Source: Mycolicibacterium thermoresistibile (GTDB taxonomy: Bacteria > Actinomycetota > Actinomycetes > Mycobacteriales > Mycobacteriaceae). Taken from it: 64,000 nt of DNA. Below, one piece after another: positions 30,506 through 42,983 of the stretch (the first letter of the stretch is position 1; the number at the start of each line of letters is the position of its first letter). The stretch lies in contig NZ_LT906483.1 of NCBI RefSeq assembly GCF_900187065.1, forward strand, positions 2,108,001 through 2,172,000. Reading direction: 5' to 3'. A program made the translations under genes and the position numbers. Below the pieces are notes generated by a model that ran no database searches, was not told the DNA's origin, and was given only the letters and a program-made list of their open reading frames with translations.

Positions 30506-31645
30506 TCAGAAGTCGTCGGCAGCCTGCTCCGGGTAGTGGGCCTCGGTCACCGCGGTCGGGTTGGGGTACTTGCGGTAGCGCGCCTGATTGCCGCCCGCGC
30601 GGCGGGCTTCGTACATGGTCGCGCTGGCCACCGCGATCAACTCGTCGAGCAGCGTCTCCGGCGGGCACACCGCCAGCCCCCGCATCGGCGTGCTGACCAC
30701 CCCGATGCTCGCGGTCAACCGCGGCGGGGTGGTCGCGATCGCCCCCCGCACCCGCTCGACGAGCGGGAACGAATCCGTCGACGAGAACGTGTCGGCGATG
30801 AGGAACTCGTCCTGGCCGAGATGGGCCACGAACGCGTTGTGCCGGGTGTTCTCCCGAAGCGTCTGCCCGATCGCCACCCGGGCCCGGTCGGCGGCCGCCT
30901 GCCCCTGGGTGTCCCGCAGCAGGCGCAGATTGTCGATGTTGATCAGCGCGATGACGAGTTGGCGGTCGTCGTCGCGGCTGCGGGAGATGAGGTGGCCCGC
31001 GGACCGGTAGAACGCATCCCGGTTGAGCAGGCCGGTGAGCGGTTCGATGTCCGCGTCGAGCACATCCACGTCGAGCAGGCCGACCAGCAAATTGCAGGCA
31101 CACACCACCGCAAATGTCACCACGGTGATGAACACAAATCCGCACACCGCCGCCGCGACCCCCGCGGTCTTGGCCAGCTCGAAAGACAATACCCCAGCGG
31201 TAATTGCAGCAAATAGCACTGTGAAAGTGGCATAGCGCGCGCTGTGGAACAACGCCACATAACCGGCGAGCACCGCGAAAGCAGCCGTCCACACCAGCCC
31301 GGCGCTCGGATCGGGCAGCGTGAACGCGAACACCGCGATCGCCAGCCCCGCCGCGAGGCTGACCACACGGGACTGGTTACGGCTGGGCCAGCGGTCCCGC
31401 AACCAGATCAGGGTGATGACCAGCGCAGTCACCGTGACCGCCACCGCGATCAGCCGTCCCGGCATGCTCTGCGGGCCGGCGGGGCCGGCCAGCATCACCA
31501 TCGGCATCAGGCCGAGGATCAGCGTGATCGACGCGATGAACCGACAGGTGGACGTGCGAGCCCGGCGAGCCGCCAGAAATGACGTGAACCAGTAATAGTG
31601 GTCTGGTTTGCGCCAGGTTCGCCGTAGCGCTTTCAACATATGCAA
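30506..31645 (-). CDS. Membrane GGDEF-domain protein with degenerate GQDEF motif
   Basis: The protein has 379 residues. About six hydrophobic helices occupy residues 30-190, forming an integral-membrane sensor-like domain, and the C-terminal half (about 200-360) is a GGDEF domain. The start of that domain is EPLTGLLNRDAFYRSA, and the active-site loop is GQDEF at 277-281, one residue off the consensus. GGDEF proteins make cyclic di-GMP; the Gly-to-Gln change may lower or abolish activity. No EAL domain is fused. The gene is downstream of treZ on the same strand, separated by 152 bp containing an inverted repeat, so it probably has its own promoter. ATG 31645 is used; ATG 31639 is close. Confidence 0.82.
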   Translation of the reverse strand: MHMLKALRRTWRKPDHYYWFTSFLAARRARTSTCRFIASITLILGLMPMVMLAGPAGPQSMPGRLIAVAVTVTALVITLIWLRDRWPSRNQSRVVSLAAGLAIAVFAFTLPDPSAGLVWTAAFAVLAGYVALFHSARYATFTVLFAAITAGVLSFELAKTAGVAAAVCGFVFITVVTFAVVCACNLLVGLLDVDVLDADIEPLTGLLNRDAFYRSAGHLISRSRDDDRQLVIALINIDNLRLLRDTQGQAAADRARVAIGQTLRENTRHNAFVAHLGQDEFLIADTFSSTDSFPLVERVRGAIATTPPRLTASIGVVSTPMRGLAVCPPETLLDELIAVASATMYEARRAGGNQARYRKYPNPTAVTEAHYPEQAADDF

Positions 31646-31668
31646 TCCCTTGCAGCGCTGACCGCCGA

Positions 31669-31692
31669 ATATTGATGCGTATGCGTCAATAT
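31669..31692. promoter_or_regulatory. Inverted repeat upstream of the GGDEF gene
   Basis: ATATTGA (31669-31675), 10 nt, then TCAATAT (31686-31692) is a perfect 7-bp inverted repeat in an AT-richer patch just before the GGDEF gene. The spacer itself contains a direct repeat (TGCGTATGCG). Location and symmetry suggest an operator for a dimeric regulator. An 11-bp part of it (ATGCGTCAATA, 31681-31691) also occurs at 13774-13784 upstream of the GT1 gene. Confidence 0.35.
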
Positions 31693-31797
31693 CTGCGGCC
31701 CGGTTACCGAATACAGCTTAGCCCCAGCCCTTCTACCTGTGATACGCGCATTTCTCAGCAAACCACGAAGTGCGCTGGGTGAGACCGTGGTACCGGG

Positions 31798-33558
31798 TTA
31801 ATCGCCGGGCTTTCTCAGCACGGCGAATGAATACCGGGGCAATTCGGCGGCGTCCGCCCCGATCCGGGGAGTGTCCCAGGCCAGCAGTACCTGGCCGCTG
31901 ACCGGCACCCGCACCGGTTCGGAGCCCAGATTGCAGGCGATCGCCAGGGCGCCACGGTGCATCACGATCCACCGCTGCTGCTCGTCGTACTCGATGTGCA
32001 GCCGGTCCAGCCACGGATCGGCCAGATCGGGTTCGCTGCGCCGCAGTGTGATCAGACCGCGGTAGGTGTCCAGCAGCCGGGCGTGCTCGCCGCGGCCGAT
32101 CTCGTCCCACTTCAGCTTCGACCGCAGGAACGTGGCCGGATCCTGCGGATCGGGCACCTCGTCGGCGTCCCAGCCGTGTTCGGCGAACTCCCTCTTGCGG
32201 CCTTCCGCGGTGGCGCGGGCCAGGTCCGGCTCGGGGTGCGAACTGAAGAACTGGAACGGTGACGTCGAACCCCACTCCTCACCCATGAACAGCATCACGG
32301 TGTAGGGCGAGCCGATCACCAGCGCGGCCTTGACCGCGAGTTGCCCGGCCTCCAGATTCTGCGACGGCCGATCGCCGACCGCGCGGTTGCCGACCTGATC
32401 GTGGGTCAGCGTGTAGGCCAGCAGCCGGGTGGCCGGGATCCGGGTGGTGTCCAGCGGGCGGCCGTGCCGGCGGCCCCGGAACGACGAGTAGGTGCCGGCG
32501 TGGAAGTAGCCGTTGCGCAGGGTGTCGGCCAACGTTTCGATGGTCCCGAAATCGGCGTAGTAGCCCTGCCGTTCGCCGGAGACAGCGGAGTGGATGGCGT
32601 GGTGGATGTCGTCGTCCCACTGCGCCGTCATCCCGAGGCCGCCGCGGTCCCGGGGGGTGATCAACCGCGGGTCGTTGAGGTCGCTCTCGGCGATCAGCGA
32701 CAGCGGACGGCCGAGTTCGGCGGACAGCGCATCGGTTTCGGCAGCGAGTTCCTCGAGGATGTGCACCGCGGTGGTGTCCACCAGGGCGTGCACCGCGTCC
32801 AGGCGCAGACCGTCGGCGTGGAAGTCGCGCATCCAACGCAGCGCGCAGTCCAGGATGTAGCGCCGCACCTCGTCGGCGTGGGCGTCGGCGAGGTTGATCG
32901 ACTCACCCCACGGATTGCTGCCCGACGACAGGTACGGGCCGAACCGGGGCAGATAGTTGCCGGACGGGCCGAGGTGGTTGAACACCGCGTCGATGAGCAC
33001 CCCCAGCCCGCGGTTGTGGCAGGCGTCGATCAGCCGGACCAGACCGTCCGGGCCGCCGTAGGGTTCGTGCACCGCGTACCACAGCACCCCGTCGTAGCCC
33101 CAGCCGTGGGTTCCGCCGAACGCGTTGACCGGCATCAGCTCGACGAAATCGACACCGAGATCCACCAGGTGGTCGAGCTTGTCGATCACCGCATCGAAGG
33201 TTCCCTCCGGGGTGAAGGTGCCGACGTGCAACTCGTAGACGACCGCGCCCTCGATGGACCGGCCCGCCCAGCCCGCATCGCTCCAGGCCTCCGGGTCCGG
33301 TGCCCACAGCTGGGACCGTTCGTGCACCCCGTCGGGCTGGCGGGGCGAGCGCGGATCGGGCAGCACCTGCGGGTCGTCGTCGAGGACGAAGCCGTACCGG
33401 GCGTCCGGCCGGGCCGGAACCTCCGCCCGCCACCAGTCGCCGGAACGGGTCATGTCATGCAGCGTGCCGTCGACGTCGAGCCGGACCCGCTCGGGCCGGG
33501 GCGCCCACACCTCGAAGAGTGTCGGCGGCGTCCTCACCTCACGATCCAGGTCAGACAC
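31798..33558 (-). CDS. treZ: Malto-oligosyltrehalose trehalohydrolase
   Basis: This 586-residue GH13 enzyme cuts trehalose from malto-oligosyltrehalose, the last step of the TreX-TreY-TreZ route from glycogen. It has an N-terminal E-set domain (LFEVWAPRPERVRLDV) and a TIM barrel with VDFVELMPVNAFGGTHGWGYDGV, the catalytic Asp in FHADGLRLDAVHAL, and Glu in SLIAESDLND. GTG 33558 overlaps the treY stop by 8 nt. The longer frame upstream is not conserved. It is last in the acyltransferase-treX-treY-treZ run. Confidence 0.95.
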   Translation of the reverse strand: MSDLDREVRTPPTLFEVWAPRPERVRLDVDGTLHDMTRSGDWWRAEVPARPDARYGFVLDDDPQVLPDPRSPRQPDGVHERSQLWAPDPEAWSDAGWAGRSIEGAVVYELHVGTFTPEGTFDAVIDKLDHLVDLGVDFVELMPVNAFGGTHGWGYDGVLWYAVHEPYGGPDGLVRLIDACHNRGLGVLIDAVFNHLGPSGNYLPRFGPYLSSGSNPWGESINLADAHADEVRRYILDCALRWMRDFHADGLRLDAVHALVDTTAVHILEELAAETDALSAELGRPLSLIAESDLNDPRLITPRDRGGLGMTAQWDDDIHHAIHSAVSGERQGYYADFGTIETLADTLRNGYFHAGTYSSFRGRRHGRPLDTTRIPATRLLAYTLTHDQVGNRAVGDRPSQNLEAGQLAVKAALVIGSPYTVMLFMGEEWGSTSPFQFFSSHPEPDLARATAEGRKREFAEHGWDADEVPDPQDPATFLRSKLKWDEIGRGEHARLLDTYRGLITLRRSEPDLADPWLDRLHIEYDEQQRWIVMHRGALAIACNLGSEPVRVPVSGQVLLAWDTPRIGADAAELPRYSFAVLRKPGD

Positions 33559-35847
33559 CGGCACGCTCCAGCAGCACCACGGGCAACCCGGCGAACAGCT
33601 CGGCGGCCGGGACCGGGCCGCTGAATCGACCACCGCCGATGCGATCGGTCCACTGCCCGTTGGGCAGGTCGAGAATGGTGTCACCCCAATCGGTCTCGGC
33701 CAGCCGGACGCTCCACCGGGTGGCCGCCACCAGCACATCGCCGCCGCGGCCGAAGGCGATCAGGTGCTCGCGCGCCGCGCCCCGGGCCGGCAGCGGCCGG
33801 TAATCCCCGGAGACGAAGACGTCCGGACGGTCCCGGCGCAGGCGCAGCGCGGCGCGCACCACCCGCAACTTCGGATGATCCGAGGTGCGCAGCTTCCGGC
33901 GCCGCAGCGGGTAGTCGACCGGGCGCCGGTTGTCCGGGTCGACCAGGCTGTCCTCCCACAGCTCGGTGCCCTGGTAGACATCGGGAACCCCGGGAACGGT
34001 GAGCGCCAACAATTTCTGGCCGAGAGCGTCGCTGCGGGCATGGTCGTCGAGACGGGCCACCAGCCCGGTGAGCTCGGCGCTCACCGGCCCGTCGATCACC
34101 GCGTCGAGCCAGGCGTGCACCCTTGCCTCGAAGGTTTCGTCCGGGTCGTGCCAGCTGGTGTGCAGCGCGGCTTCGCGGATCGCCTTCTCGGCGTACGCGT
34201 GCAGCCGGGACCGCAACTCGTCGGTGACGTCGCCGTCCACCGGCCAGACGCCGAAGATGTTCTGCCACAGAAACAGTCCGGTAGACGGATCCGGTGCCGG
34301 GCAGCGCTGCTCCCACCCTTGGACGTAGGCCGCCCACAGTGACGGAACCTGGGACAGCACGCCGATACGGGCCCGGACGTCCTCACCGCGTTTGGTGTCG
34401 TGGGTGGACAGCGCCACCATCGCCTGTGGCCACTGCCGCGCCCGCGCCGCGGCACGCTGATGGAATTCGGCCAGGCTGACCCCGAAATGCGCCGGTTCAC
34501 CGCCGACCTCGTTGAGTGACACCAACCGTGGATCGCGGTAGAACAGGCAGTCTTCCATCGACTTCGCGGTGGCGGCGCCGCACAGCTGTTGCAGCCGGAC
34601 GGCCGCCTCGCCGCCGCGGGCCACCGCGGCCGCGAGGAGCGTCAACGGCTCATCCAGATCCGGTCGCGCCGAGACCGTTTCACCGAACGCCGCGGGGAGC
34701 ACCAGGGACAGGGTGCGGTAGTCGCTGCGGTACACCCCGATGTTGCCGAGCAACTCCGCGACCGCGGCGCCCAGCTGCGGGTGATCCGATCCGGTGACCG
34801 CCGCCACCACCCGGCACAGCCGGGCCAGTTCGCTGCCCAACGTGTCGGTGACCGCCTCGGCCTTGAGCCGCCGGGCCAGATCGTGCACCGCCCGGTGGTC
34901 GAATCCGGCCGACTCACACAGTTCGGTGAGTGGTCCCGCGCCGGCCGGATCGATGAACACCCCGCCGATCTCCCGCAGCGCGTCATAGCCGGTGGTGCCG
35001 GCGACCGGGAGGGTGGGGTCCAGCGGTTCGTCGACCGCGAGGATCTTCTCGACGCCGATCCAGGCCTGCGGCCCGACAAGCTCGCGCAGCCATTCCAGAT
35101 ACTGTGGCGGATCGGCCAACCCGTCCGGGTGGTCGATGCGCAGCCCGTCCACCAGGTGTTCGTCGAACCACCGTTTGACCTCGACGTGGGTGGCGTTGAA
35201 CACCGCGCGGTCCTCCTGACGCAGGCCGGCCAGCGACGTGATCGAGAAGAACCGGCGGTACCCGCACACCGCGGTGCGCCAGCCGGTGAGCCGATAGTGC
35301 TGACCGTCGTGCACCTCGGGCCCGCTGCCCGAACCGGTGCCCGGCGCGATCGGATACTCCAGATCACCGAGCCGCAACACGTCCCCATCCACCGTCAGGT
35401 GTTCCACGTCGGCGTCGGAACCCAGCACCGGCAACAGGATCCGGCCGTCCGGGTCGGCGTCCCAGTCGATGTCGAAGAAGTGCGCGTACTCCGAACCGCG
35501 CCCATGCGTGAGCACATCCCACCACCACCGGTTCTGCCGGGGATGCTCCACGCCGACGTGGTTGGGGACGATGTCGACGATCAAGCCCATGTTGCGCCGT
35601 CGCGCCGCGGCCGACAGGCGGGCCAGGCCCTCGGGACCGCCGAGCTCCGCCGACACCGTGGTCGGATCCGTCACGTCGTACCCGTGGGTGGAACCCTGCG
35701 CCGCGGTCAGGATGGGGGACAGGTAGAGGTGGCTCACCCCGAGGTCGTCGAGATAGTCCAACAGGTCCTCGGCGTCGGCGAAAGTGAAACAGTCGCCGCG
35801 CAGCTGCAGCCGGTAGGTCGACAGCAACGGGCGGGAGGCCATCGCCA

Positions 35848-35848
<1 letters not shown>
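33551..35848 (-). CDS. treY: Malto-oligosyltrehalose synthase
   Basis: This ~765-residue GH13 isomerase turns the reducing end of maltodextrins into a trehalosyl unit. It has STYRLQLRGDCFTFADA at the N-terminus, IVDIVPNHVGVE, the catalytic DGLRIDHPDGLADP, and a C-terminal GTELWEDSLVDPDNRRPVDY segment typical of TreY. ATG 35848 overlaps the treX stop (TGATG); GTG 35851 and ATG 35842 are alternatives, the last fitting homologues well. Overlaps with both neighbours imply translational coupling. Confidence 0.95.
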
Positions 35849-37991
<2,143 letters not shown>

Positions 37992-37995
<4 letters not shown>

Positions 37996-40157
37996 TGCGG
38001 GACCCACCAACCGGTGACGGCAGCGATCTGACGGCCCAGCTCCGGCGCCATACTACGCATGTAGGTGGATGAGAAGTGGTGAGAGTCGTGGTACACCAGC
38101 ACATTTCCCTCCACCACACGGCAGAAGTCGGGCCGGCACACCGCATCGCTCATGTCCAGCGGTTTGAGCACCGGGTACGTCTCGACCCACTCCAGGGTCG
38201 GATTCTCGTCGGAGAGCACCTCGTAGCGCCACATTCCGCAGTGGACCGGGTCGCCGCCGTCGGCCAGGCAGTCGACCGGGTTCTTGGCCCGGCCGCCGTC
38301 CTTGGTCAGCCACGGGGTGTCCCGCATCGCCAGCACCGGGATCCCGGCCTCGTTGAGCACCTCCCAGATGCCCAGATAGCCCTCCGGCACCCGGTCACCG
38401 TGTCGGGTGTGCCACGGCCGCGTCGAGGTGGTGAAGATGTAGTCCGGCCGGTCGGCGATCAGCTCCGGCAGCACCCGCTCGTTCCAGTCGCGGCACTTCG
38501 GGTAGGGCCGGCCGTCACCGGACACCCGCGGCATCTCGTCGGTGGTCAGCGGGCACCCCATCTTCAGGTAGGTGACCACCTTGAAGTGGTGTTTGCGGCC
38601 CAACAGATCCAGCGCGGTGATCCAGTGTTCGGCGTGCGACCCGCCGGCCAGCGCGATGGTGCGGCTCGCGGACTCGTCGCCGTAGGTGCACTTGATCACC
38701 GAGACGTCGTCGAAGTCGCTGATGCAGCCGTCGATGGTGGAGATCGGCAGGTCCTCGCGGGCTTCGTGCACGGAGGGCCGCATCGGCAGTTTGGCCACCC
38801 GGGCGCCCTCGGTGAGCGCCCGGGCGCCCGGATAGTCCCGCGCCGCCAGCCCCGACAACTCCTTGCCGCTGGCCCGCTGCAGCGAGACGTGTTCCCGCCA
38901 GGTGAACGACGTGGCGGTGAGCGCCACGCCCAGCAGCGCGACCACCGACCCCAGCACCATGGTCGGCCGGCGCAACCGCGTGCGCAGCGGCGGCTTCACC
39001 GGGACCACGACGTCCGCGGCGGGTTTGCGGTAGCGCAGCGGATCCTCGACCAGTTTGGTGGTCAGCCACGCCAGCACACCGGACACCAGCAGGATGACGG
39101 CGCCCTCGACGAAGTTGACCCCGGAGTTGCCGGTGTAGGCCAGCCAGAAGATCAGCAGCGGCCAGTGCCACAGATACAGCGAGTACGCGATCGATCCGAG
39201 GGTGACGAACGGTGTGGTGGCCAGCAGCCGGTTGGGGCCCGGCAGCGGCCCCTGCCAGTTGGCCGCGGACAGGATGAACAAGATGGTGGCCCCGACCGGC
39301 ACCAGCGCCCACGGGCCCGGGAACTCGTTGACCCCGTCGATGAGGACGCCGCAGGACAGGATCGCCGCCAGCGCCACCGTGGCGGCCAGTGCGCGCAGCC
39401 ATTTCGGCCAGCGGATGTGGGGGACGAGCGAACCGGCCAGCGCGCCGAGCAGCAGCTCCCACGCGCGCGCGAAGCTGTTGTAGTACGCGGTGGCCTGATC
39501 GGTGTTGGTGGCGATGATCGCGTAGACGAACGACGCCACCGTCAGCGCGGTCAGCAGCACCACGAACGCGGCCCGCAGGTGCCGCCGCAGCACCCGCCGG
39601 AACAGCACCGCGAAACCCATGACCAGCACGAGGAACGCGATGTAGAACTGGCCCTGCACCGACATCGACCAGATGTGCTGCAGCGGGCTGACCGCCTCAC
39701 CGGCGCGCAGATAGTCCGACGCGGTGCGTGCGAGCTCCCAGTTCTGGTAGTAGCCGAGGCTTGCCAGGCTCTGGTCAGCAAATGTTTCCCAGCGGGTGGT
39801 CGGCTGGATCAGGATGGTCAGCACTGCCGAGGCGGCCAGCACGACGACCAGCGCCGGCAGCAGCCGGCGCACCAGCCGGGTGACCTCCCGCAGCGGTTTC
39901 AGCGATGCGCCCGGAGCCAGCACCGCGCGCAGCAGACGGCCGCCGAAGAAGAAACCGGACAGCGCCAGGAAGACGTCGACACCACCGGACACCCGCCCGA
40001 ACCAGACATGGAAAAGCGCGACCAGCAGGATCGCGACACCGCGGAGGCCGTCCAGGTCATAGCGGTAGAAACCGGAGGTTCCAGGGCCCGTCACAGCAGG
40101 CGACGGTGGCCCGGCGACGGCGGAGGCGGCCGGCCGGCTCGAGGACAGGGTCAACAT
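37992..40157 (-). CDS. Membrane O-acyltransferase with C-terminal SGNH domain (OafA/YrhL type)
   Basis: The protein has 721 residues. The N-terminal ~400 are an acyltransferase-3 membrane domain of about ten helices, starting [34 protein letters not shown] with its conserved His and Arg. The C-terminal half is an extracytoplasmic SGNH hydrolase-like domain with [10 protein letters not shown], a mid-domain TTSTRPW block and a terminal DSHHFS catalytic dyad. Such proteins O-acylate cell-surface polysaccharides or glycolipids. Coupling to treX (Rv1565c-Rv1564c order) suggests an acceptor linked to trehalose or glucan, but this is inference. ATG 40157 is followed by a short Ser/Ala/Pro-rich tail before the first helix. 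Confidence 0.88.
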
Positions 40158-40240
40158 GGTCGCGGGACAATTTACCCAAGAACACCCCCCGGCTCATGCC
40201 GCGGGATCGGCACCGCGATACGCCGGCAAACTCCCTGCCC

Positions 40241-40300
40241 CCGCGCAGCGCGCGACGGACACCGCGCAGCGCGCGCGACGGACACCGCGCAGCGGACAGA
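40241..40300. repeat. GC-rich short tandem repeat upstream of bioA
   Basis: Three imperfect units starting CCGCGCAGCG lie head to tail at 40241-40261 (21 bp), 40262-40284 (23 bp, with one extra CG) and 40285-40300 (partial). Units one and two end in GACGGACA. The tract lies in the divergent 175-bp gap between the acyltransferase gene and bioA, about 35-90 bp before the bioA start. Slippage is the likely origin; a regulatory role is not shown. Confidence 0.6.
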
Positions 40301-40332
40301 CGCGGCGCGCACAGCGGATAGGGTCGGTACCC

Positions 40333-41679
40333 GTGCGAGCGACCCCCGAGGAGCCGAGCGCCGGGCAGGCGGCCCCGCAGAAGTTGACTCCGGAGCAGAT
40401 CAGGTCGATCGACGCTGCCCACATCTGGCATCCGTACAGCGCGATCGGGACGGCGGCGCTCGCACCGGTGGTCGCCGTGGGCGCCCGGGGTGCGTGGCTG
40501 ACGGTGGTGGCTCCGGACGGCGGCGACGATGAGCGGCTCGAGGTCCTCGACGCGATGGCGTCCTGGTGGACGTCGATACACGGGCACGGCCATCCGGTGC
40601 TGGACCGCGCCATCACCGAACAGCTCGCCACCATGAACCACGTCATGTTCGGGGGCCTCACCCACGAGCCGGCGGCCCGGCTGGCGCAGCTGTTGGTCGA
40701 CATCACCCCGGCCGGTCTGGACACCGTGTTCTTCAGCGACTCCGGATCGGTGTCCATCGAGGTCGCCGTCAAGATGGCGCTGCAGTACTGGCGCAGCCGG
40801 GGCCGGCCGTCCAAGCACCGGCTGATGACGTGGCGCGGCGGCTATCACGGGGACACCTTCACCCCGATGAGCGTGTGCGATCCGGACGGCGGCATGCACT
40901 CGCTGTGGACCGATGTGCTGGCCGACCAGGTGTTCGCCCCGCAGGTGCCGCGCGACTACGACCCGGACTACACCGCGGCGTTCGAGCGGCAACTGGCCGA
41001 ACACGCCGACGAACTGGCCGCGGTCATCGTCGAACCGGTGGTGCAGGGCGCCGGCGGGATGCGCTTCCACGACCCGCGCTATCTGAGCGATCTGCGCGAG
41101 ATCTGCGACCGCCACCGGGTGCTGCTGATCTTCGACGAGATCGCCACCGGATTCGGGCGCACCGGCGCGTTGTTCGCCGCCGACCACGCCGGCGTCACCC
41201 CCGACATCATGTGTGTCGGCAAGGCGCTCACCGGCGGTTACCTCACCCTCGCCGCCACCCTGTGCACGAGCCGGGTCGCCCACACCATCAGCAACGGCGA
41301 GCCGGGCGCCCTCATGCACGGGCCCACCTTCATGGCCAACGCGCTGGCCTGCGCGGTGTCGGTCGCCTCCACCGAGCTGCTGCTCGCCACCGACTGGCGG
41401 GCCCGGGTCACCGCGCTGGAGACCAGGTTGCGTGACGGGCTGGCCCCGGCCCGGGAACTGCGTGGGGTGGCCGATGTGCGGGTGCTCGGCGGTATCGGCG
41501 TGATCGAGATGGCCGAGCCGGTCGACATGGCGGTCGCGACCGCCACCGCCCTGCGGAACGGGGTGTGGCTGCGGCCGTTCCGCAATCTGGTGTACGCCAT
41601 GCCGCCGTATATCTGCACGCCGGAGGAGGTGGACCAGATCGCCTCGGCGATGGTCGAGGTCGCCCGTGCGCTAACCTGA
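40333..41679 (+). CDS. bioA: Adenosylmethionine-8-amino-7-oxononanoate aminotransferase
   Basis: This 448-residue class III PLP aminotransferase makes 7,8-diaminopelargonate (DAPA) from KAPA in biotin synthesis. Conserved blocks are [10 protein letters not shown] near the N-terminus, [42 protein letters not shown], and the PLP lysine Lys297 in [12 protein letters not shown] 40333 is chosen by homology. TAGGGT (40319-40324) ends 8 nt before it, so the mRNA may be leaderless. I see no BioQ-type site upstream, unlike bioF and bioB. Its last codons contain the -10 box and operator of bioF. Confidence 0.95.
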   Translation: MRATPEEPSAGQAAPQKLTPEQIRSIDAAHIWHPYSAIGTAALAPVVAVGARGAWLTVVAPDGGDDERLEVLDAMASWWTSIHGHGHPVLDRAITEQLATMNHVMFGGLTHEPAARLAQLLVDITPAGLDTVFFSDSGSVSIEVAVKMALQYWRSRGRPSKHRLMTWRGGYHGDTFTPMSVCDPDGGMHSLWTDVLADQVFAPQVPRDYDPDYTAAFERQLAEHADELAAVIVEPVVQGAGGMRFHDPRYLSDLREICDRHRVLLIFDEIATGFGRTGALFAADHAGVTPDIMCVGKALTGGYLTLAATLCTSRVAHTISNGEPGALMHGPTFMANALACAVSVASTELLLATDWRARVTALETRLRDGLAPARELRGVADVRVLGGIGVIEMAEPVDMAVATATALRNGVWLRPFRNLVYAMPPYICTPEEVDQIASAMVEVARALT

Positions 41680-41689
41680 ACGGTGTTTA
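41677..41689 (+). promoter_or_regulatory. BioQ operator and promoter of bioF
   Basis: TGAACGGTGTTTA (41677-41689) is a near-palindromic TGAAC-N3-GTTTA site. It differs by one spacer base from the site in the bioQ-bioB gap (44849-44861), and both are preceded by CTAACC and followed by G. TAACCT (41672-41677) overlaps its left edge as a TANNNT -10 box. Its location over the promoter of a biotin gene, in a locus that encodes BioQ, makes it a BioQ site with good confidence. Confidence 0.75.
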
Positions 41690-41811
41690 GTTGGGTCGGC
41701 CCGCCGACGTGTTTAGTTGGGTCGGCCCGCCGACGTGTTTAGTTGGGTCGGCCCGCCGACGTGTTTAGTTGGGTCGGCCCGCCGACGTGTTCGATGGGAC
41801 GGCTCGCCGAC
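41683..41811 (+). repeat. 26-bp tandem repeat array in the bioF leader
   Basis: Four perfect 26-bp copies lie at 41683-41708, 41709-41734, 41735-41760 and 41761-41786, followed by a diverged 25-bp fifth copy at 41787-41811. Each perfect unit starts GTGTTTAG, the right half of the BioQ operator plus flank, and ends GTCGGCCCGCCGAC, a 6-2-6 inverted repeat able to form a small hairpin. The fifth copy keeps the hairpin core (CGGCTCGCCG) but has lost GTTTAG. The array begins inside the operator and ends 29 bp before GTG 41841, so it should be transcribed in the bioF 5' leader. Confidence 0.9.
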
Positions 41812-41840
41812 GGGTGTAATCGGCGCGGGGAGGTTTTTCG

Positions 41841-42983
41841 GTGACGCGTGCAGGGCTCTCACCCCTGGCCTGGCTCGACGACGTCGAGCGGCAGCGGCGC
41901 GCCGCCGGGCTGCGCCGCTCGCTGCGCGCCCGCCCGGCCGTCAGCGATCAGCTCGACCTCGCCTCCAACGACTACCTCGGTCTGGCGCAGCACCCGGACG
42001 TCATCGCGGCGGCCGTCGACGCGGTTCGCACCTGGGGCACCGGATCCACCGGATCCCGGCTGGTCACCGGCAACACCGAACTGCACGAGGAGTTCGAGAC
42101 CGCGCTGGCCGAGTTCGTCGGCGCAGAATCGGCGCTGGTGTTCTCCTCGGGCTACACCGCCAACATCGGCGCGGTCGTCGCGCTGACCGGCCCGGGTTCG
42201 CTGCTGGTCTCCGACGCCTTCACCCATGCCTCGCTGGTCGACGCCTGCCGGTTGTCGCGCGCCCGGGTGGTGGTGGCTCCGCACCGCGACGTCGACGCCG
42301 TCGACTCCGCTCTGGCCGGCCGTGACGAGGAACGTGCGGTCGTCGTCACCGACTCGGTGTTCAGCGCCGACGGCGTGCTGGCCCCGCTGCGTGAACTCCA
42401 CGAGGTGTGTCGCCGCCACAATGCGCTGCTGATCGTCGACGAGGCGCACGGTCTGGGTGTGCGGGGCGCCGGTGGGCGCGGACTGCTCGAGGAGGTCGGC
42501 CTGGCCGGGGCGCCGGACGTGGTGATGACCACCACCCTGTCCAAGGCACTGGGCAGTCAGGGCGGTGTGGTCCTCGGCCCCGCCGCGGTCCGCGATCACC
42601 TCATCGACTCCGCCCGCACGTTCATCTTCGACACCGGCCTGACGCCGGCCGCGGTCGGCGCCGCGCTGGCGGCGCTGCGGATCCTCGCCGCCGAGCCGGA
42701 CCGGGCCCGGGCGGTGCTGCGCAACGCCGGCCGACTGGCCGACATGTGCGGGGCGGACCGGCCGGATTCCGCGGTGGTGTCGGTGATCCTCGGCGAACCC
42801 GAGGTGGCCGTCGCGGCAGCGGCAGCCTGCCTGGACCGCGGTGTGCGGGTCGGCTGTTTCCGCCCGCCCACCGTGCCGGCCGGCACCTCGCGGCTGCGGC
42901 TGACCGCCCGGGCATCGCTCACCGAGGACGAGTTGGCCCTGGCGCGACGGGTGTTCGGCGAGGTGCTCGGCGCGCGCCCATGA
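41841..42983 (+). CDS. bioF: 8-amino-7-oxononanoate synthase (KAPA synthase)
   Basis: This 380-residue PLP enzyme condenses pimeloyl thioester with alanine to form KAPA. It has [56 protein letters not shown], and the PLP lysine Lys235 in [16 protein letters not shown] 41841 has a ribosome site GGGGAGG at 41827-41833. A stop-start overlap (ATGA) links it to bioD. Its leader carries the BioQ operator half-site repeats described separately. Confidence 0.95.
   Translation: MTRAGLSPLAWLDDVERQRRAAGLRRSLRARPAVSDQLDLASNDYLGLAQHPDVIAAAVDAVRTWGTGSTGSRLVTGNTELHEEFETALAEFVGAESALVFSSGYTANIGAVVALTGPGSLLVSDAFTHASLVDACRLSRARVVVAPHRDVDAVDSALAGRDEERAVVVTDSVFSADGVLAPLRELHEVCRRHNALLIVDEAHGLGVRGAGGRGLLEEVGLAGAPDVVMTTTLSKALGSQGGVVLGPAAVRDHLIDSARTFIFDTGLTPAAVGAALAALRILAAEPDRARAVLRNAGRLADMCGADRPDSAVVSVILGEPEVAVAAAAACLDRGVRVGCFRPPTVPAGTSRLRLTARASLTEDELALARRVFGEVLGARP

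Noticed and set aside
41683..41811. CRISPR array
   Set aside because: The repeats abut with no spacers, and no cas genes are near.
41717..42325. Plus-strand frame starting within the 26-bp repeats
   Set aside because: The frame lies out of phase with bioF over most of its length and is Arg/Gly-rich; the unit length (26) is not a multiple of 3.
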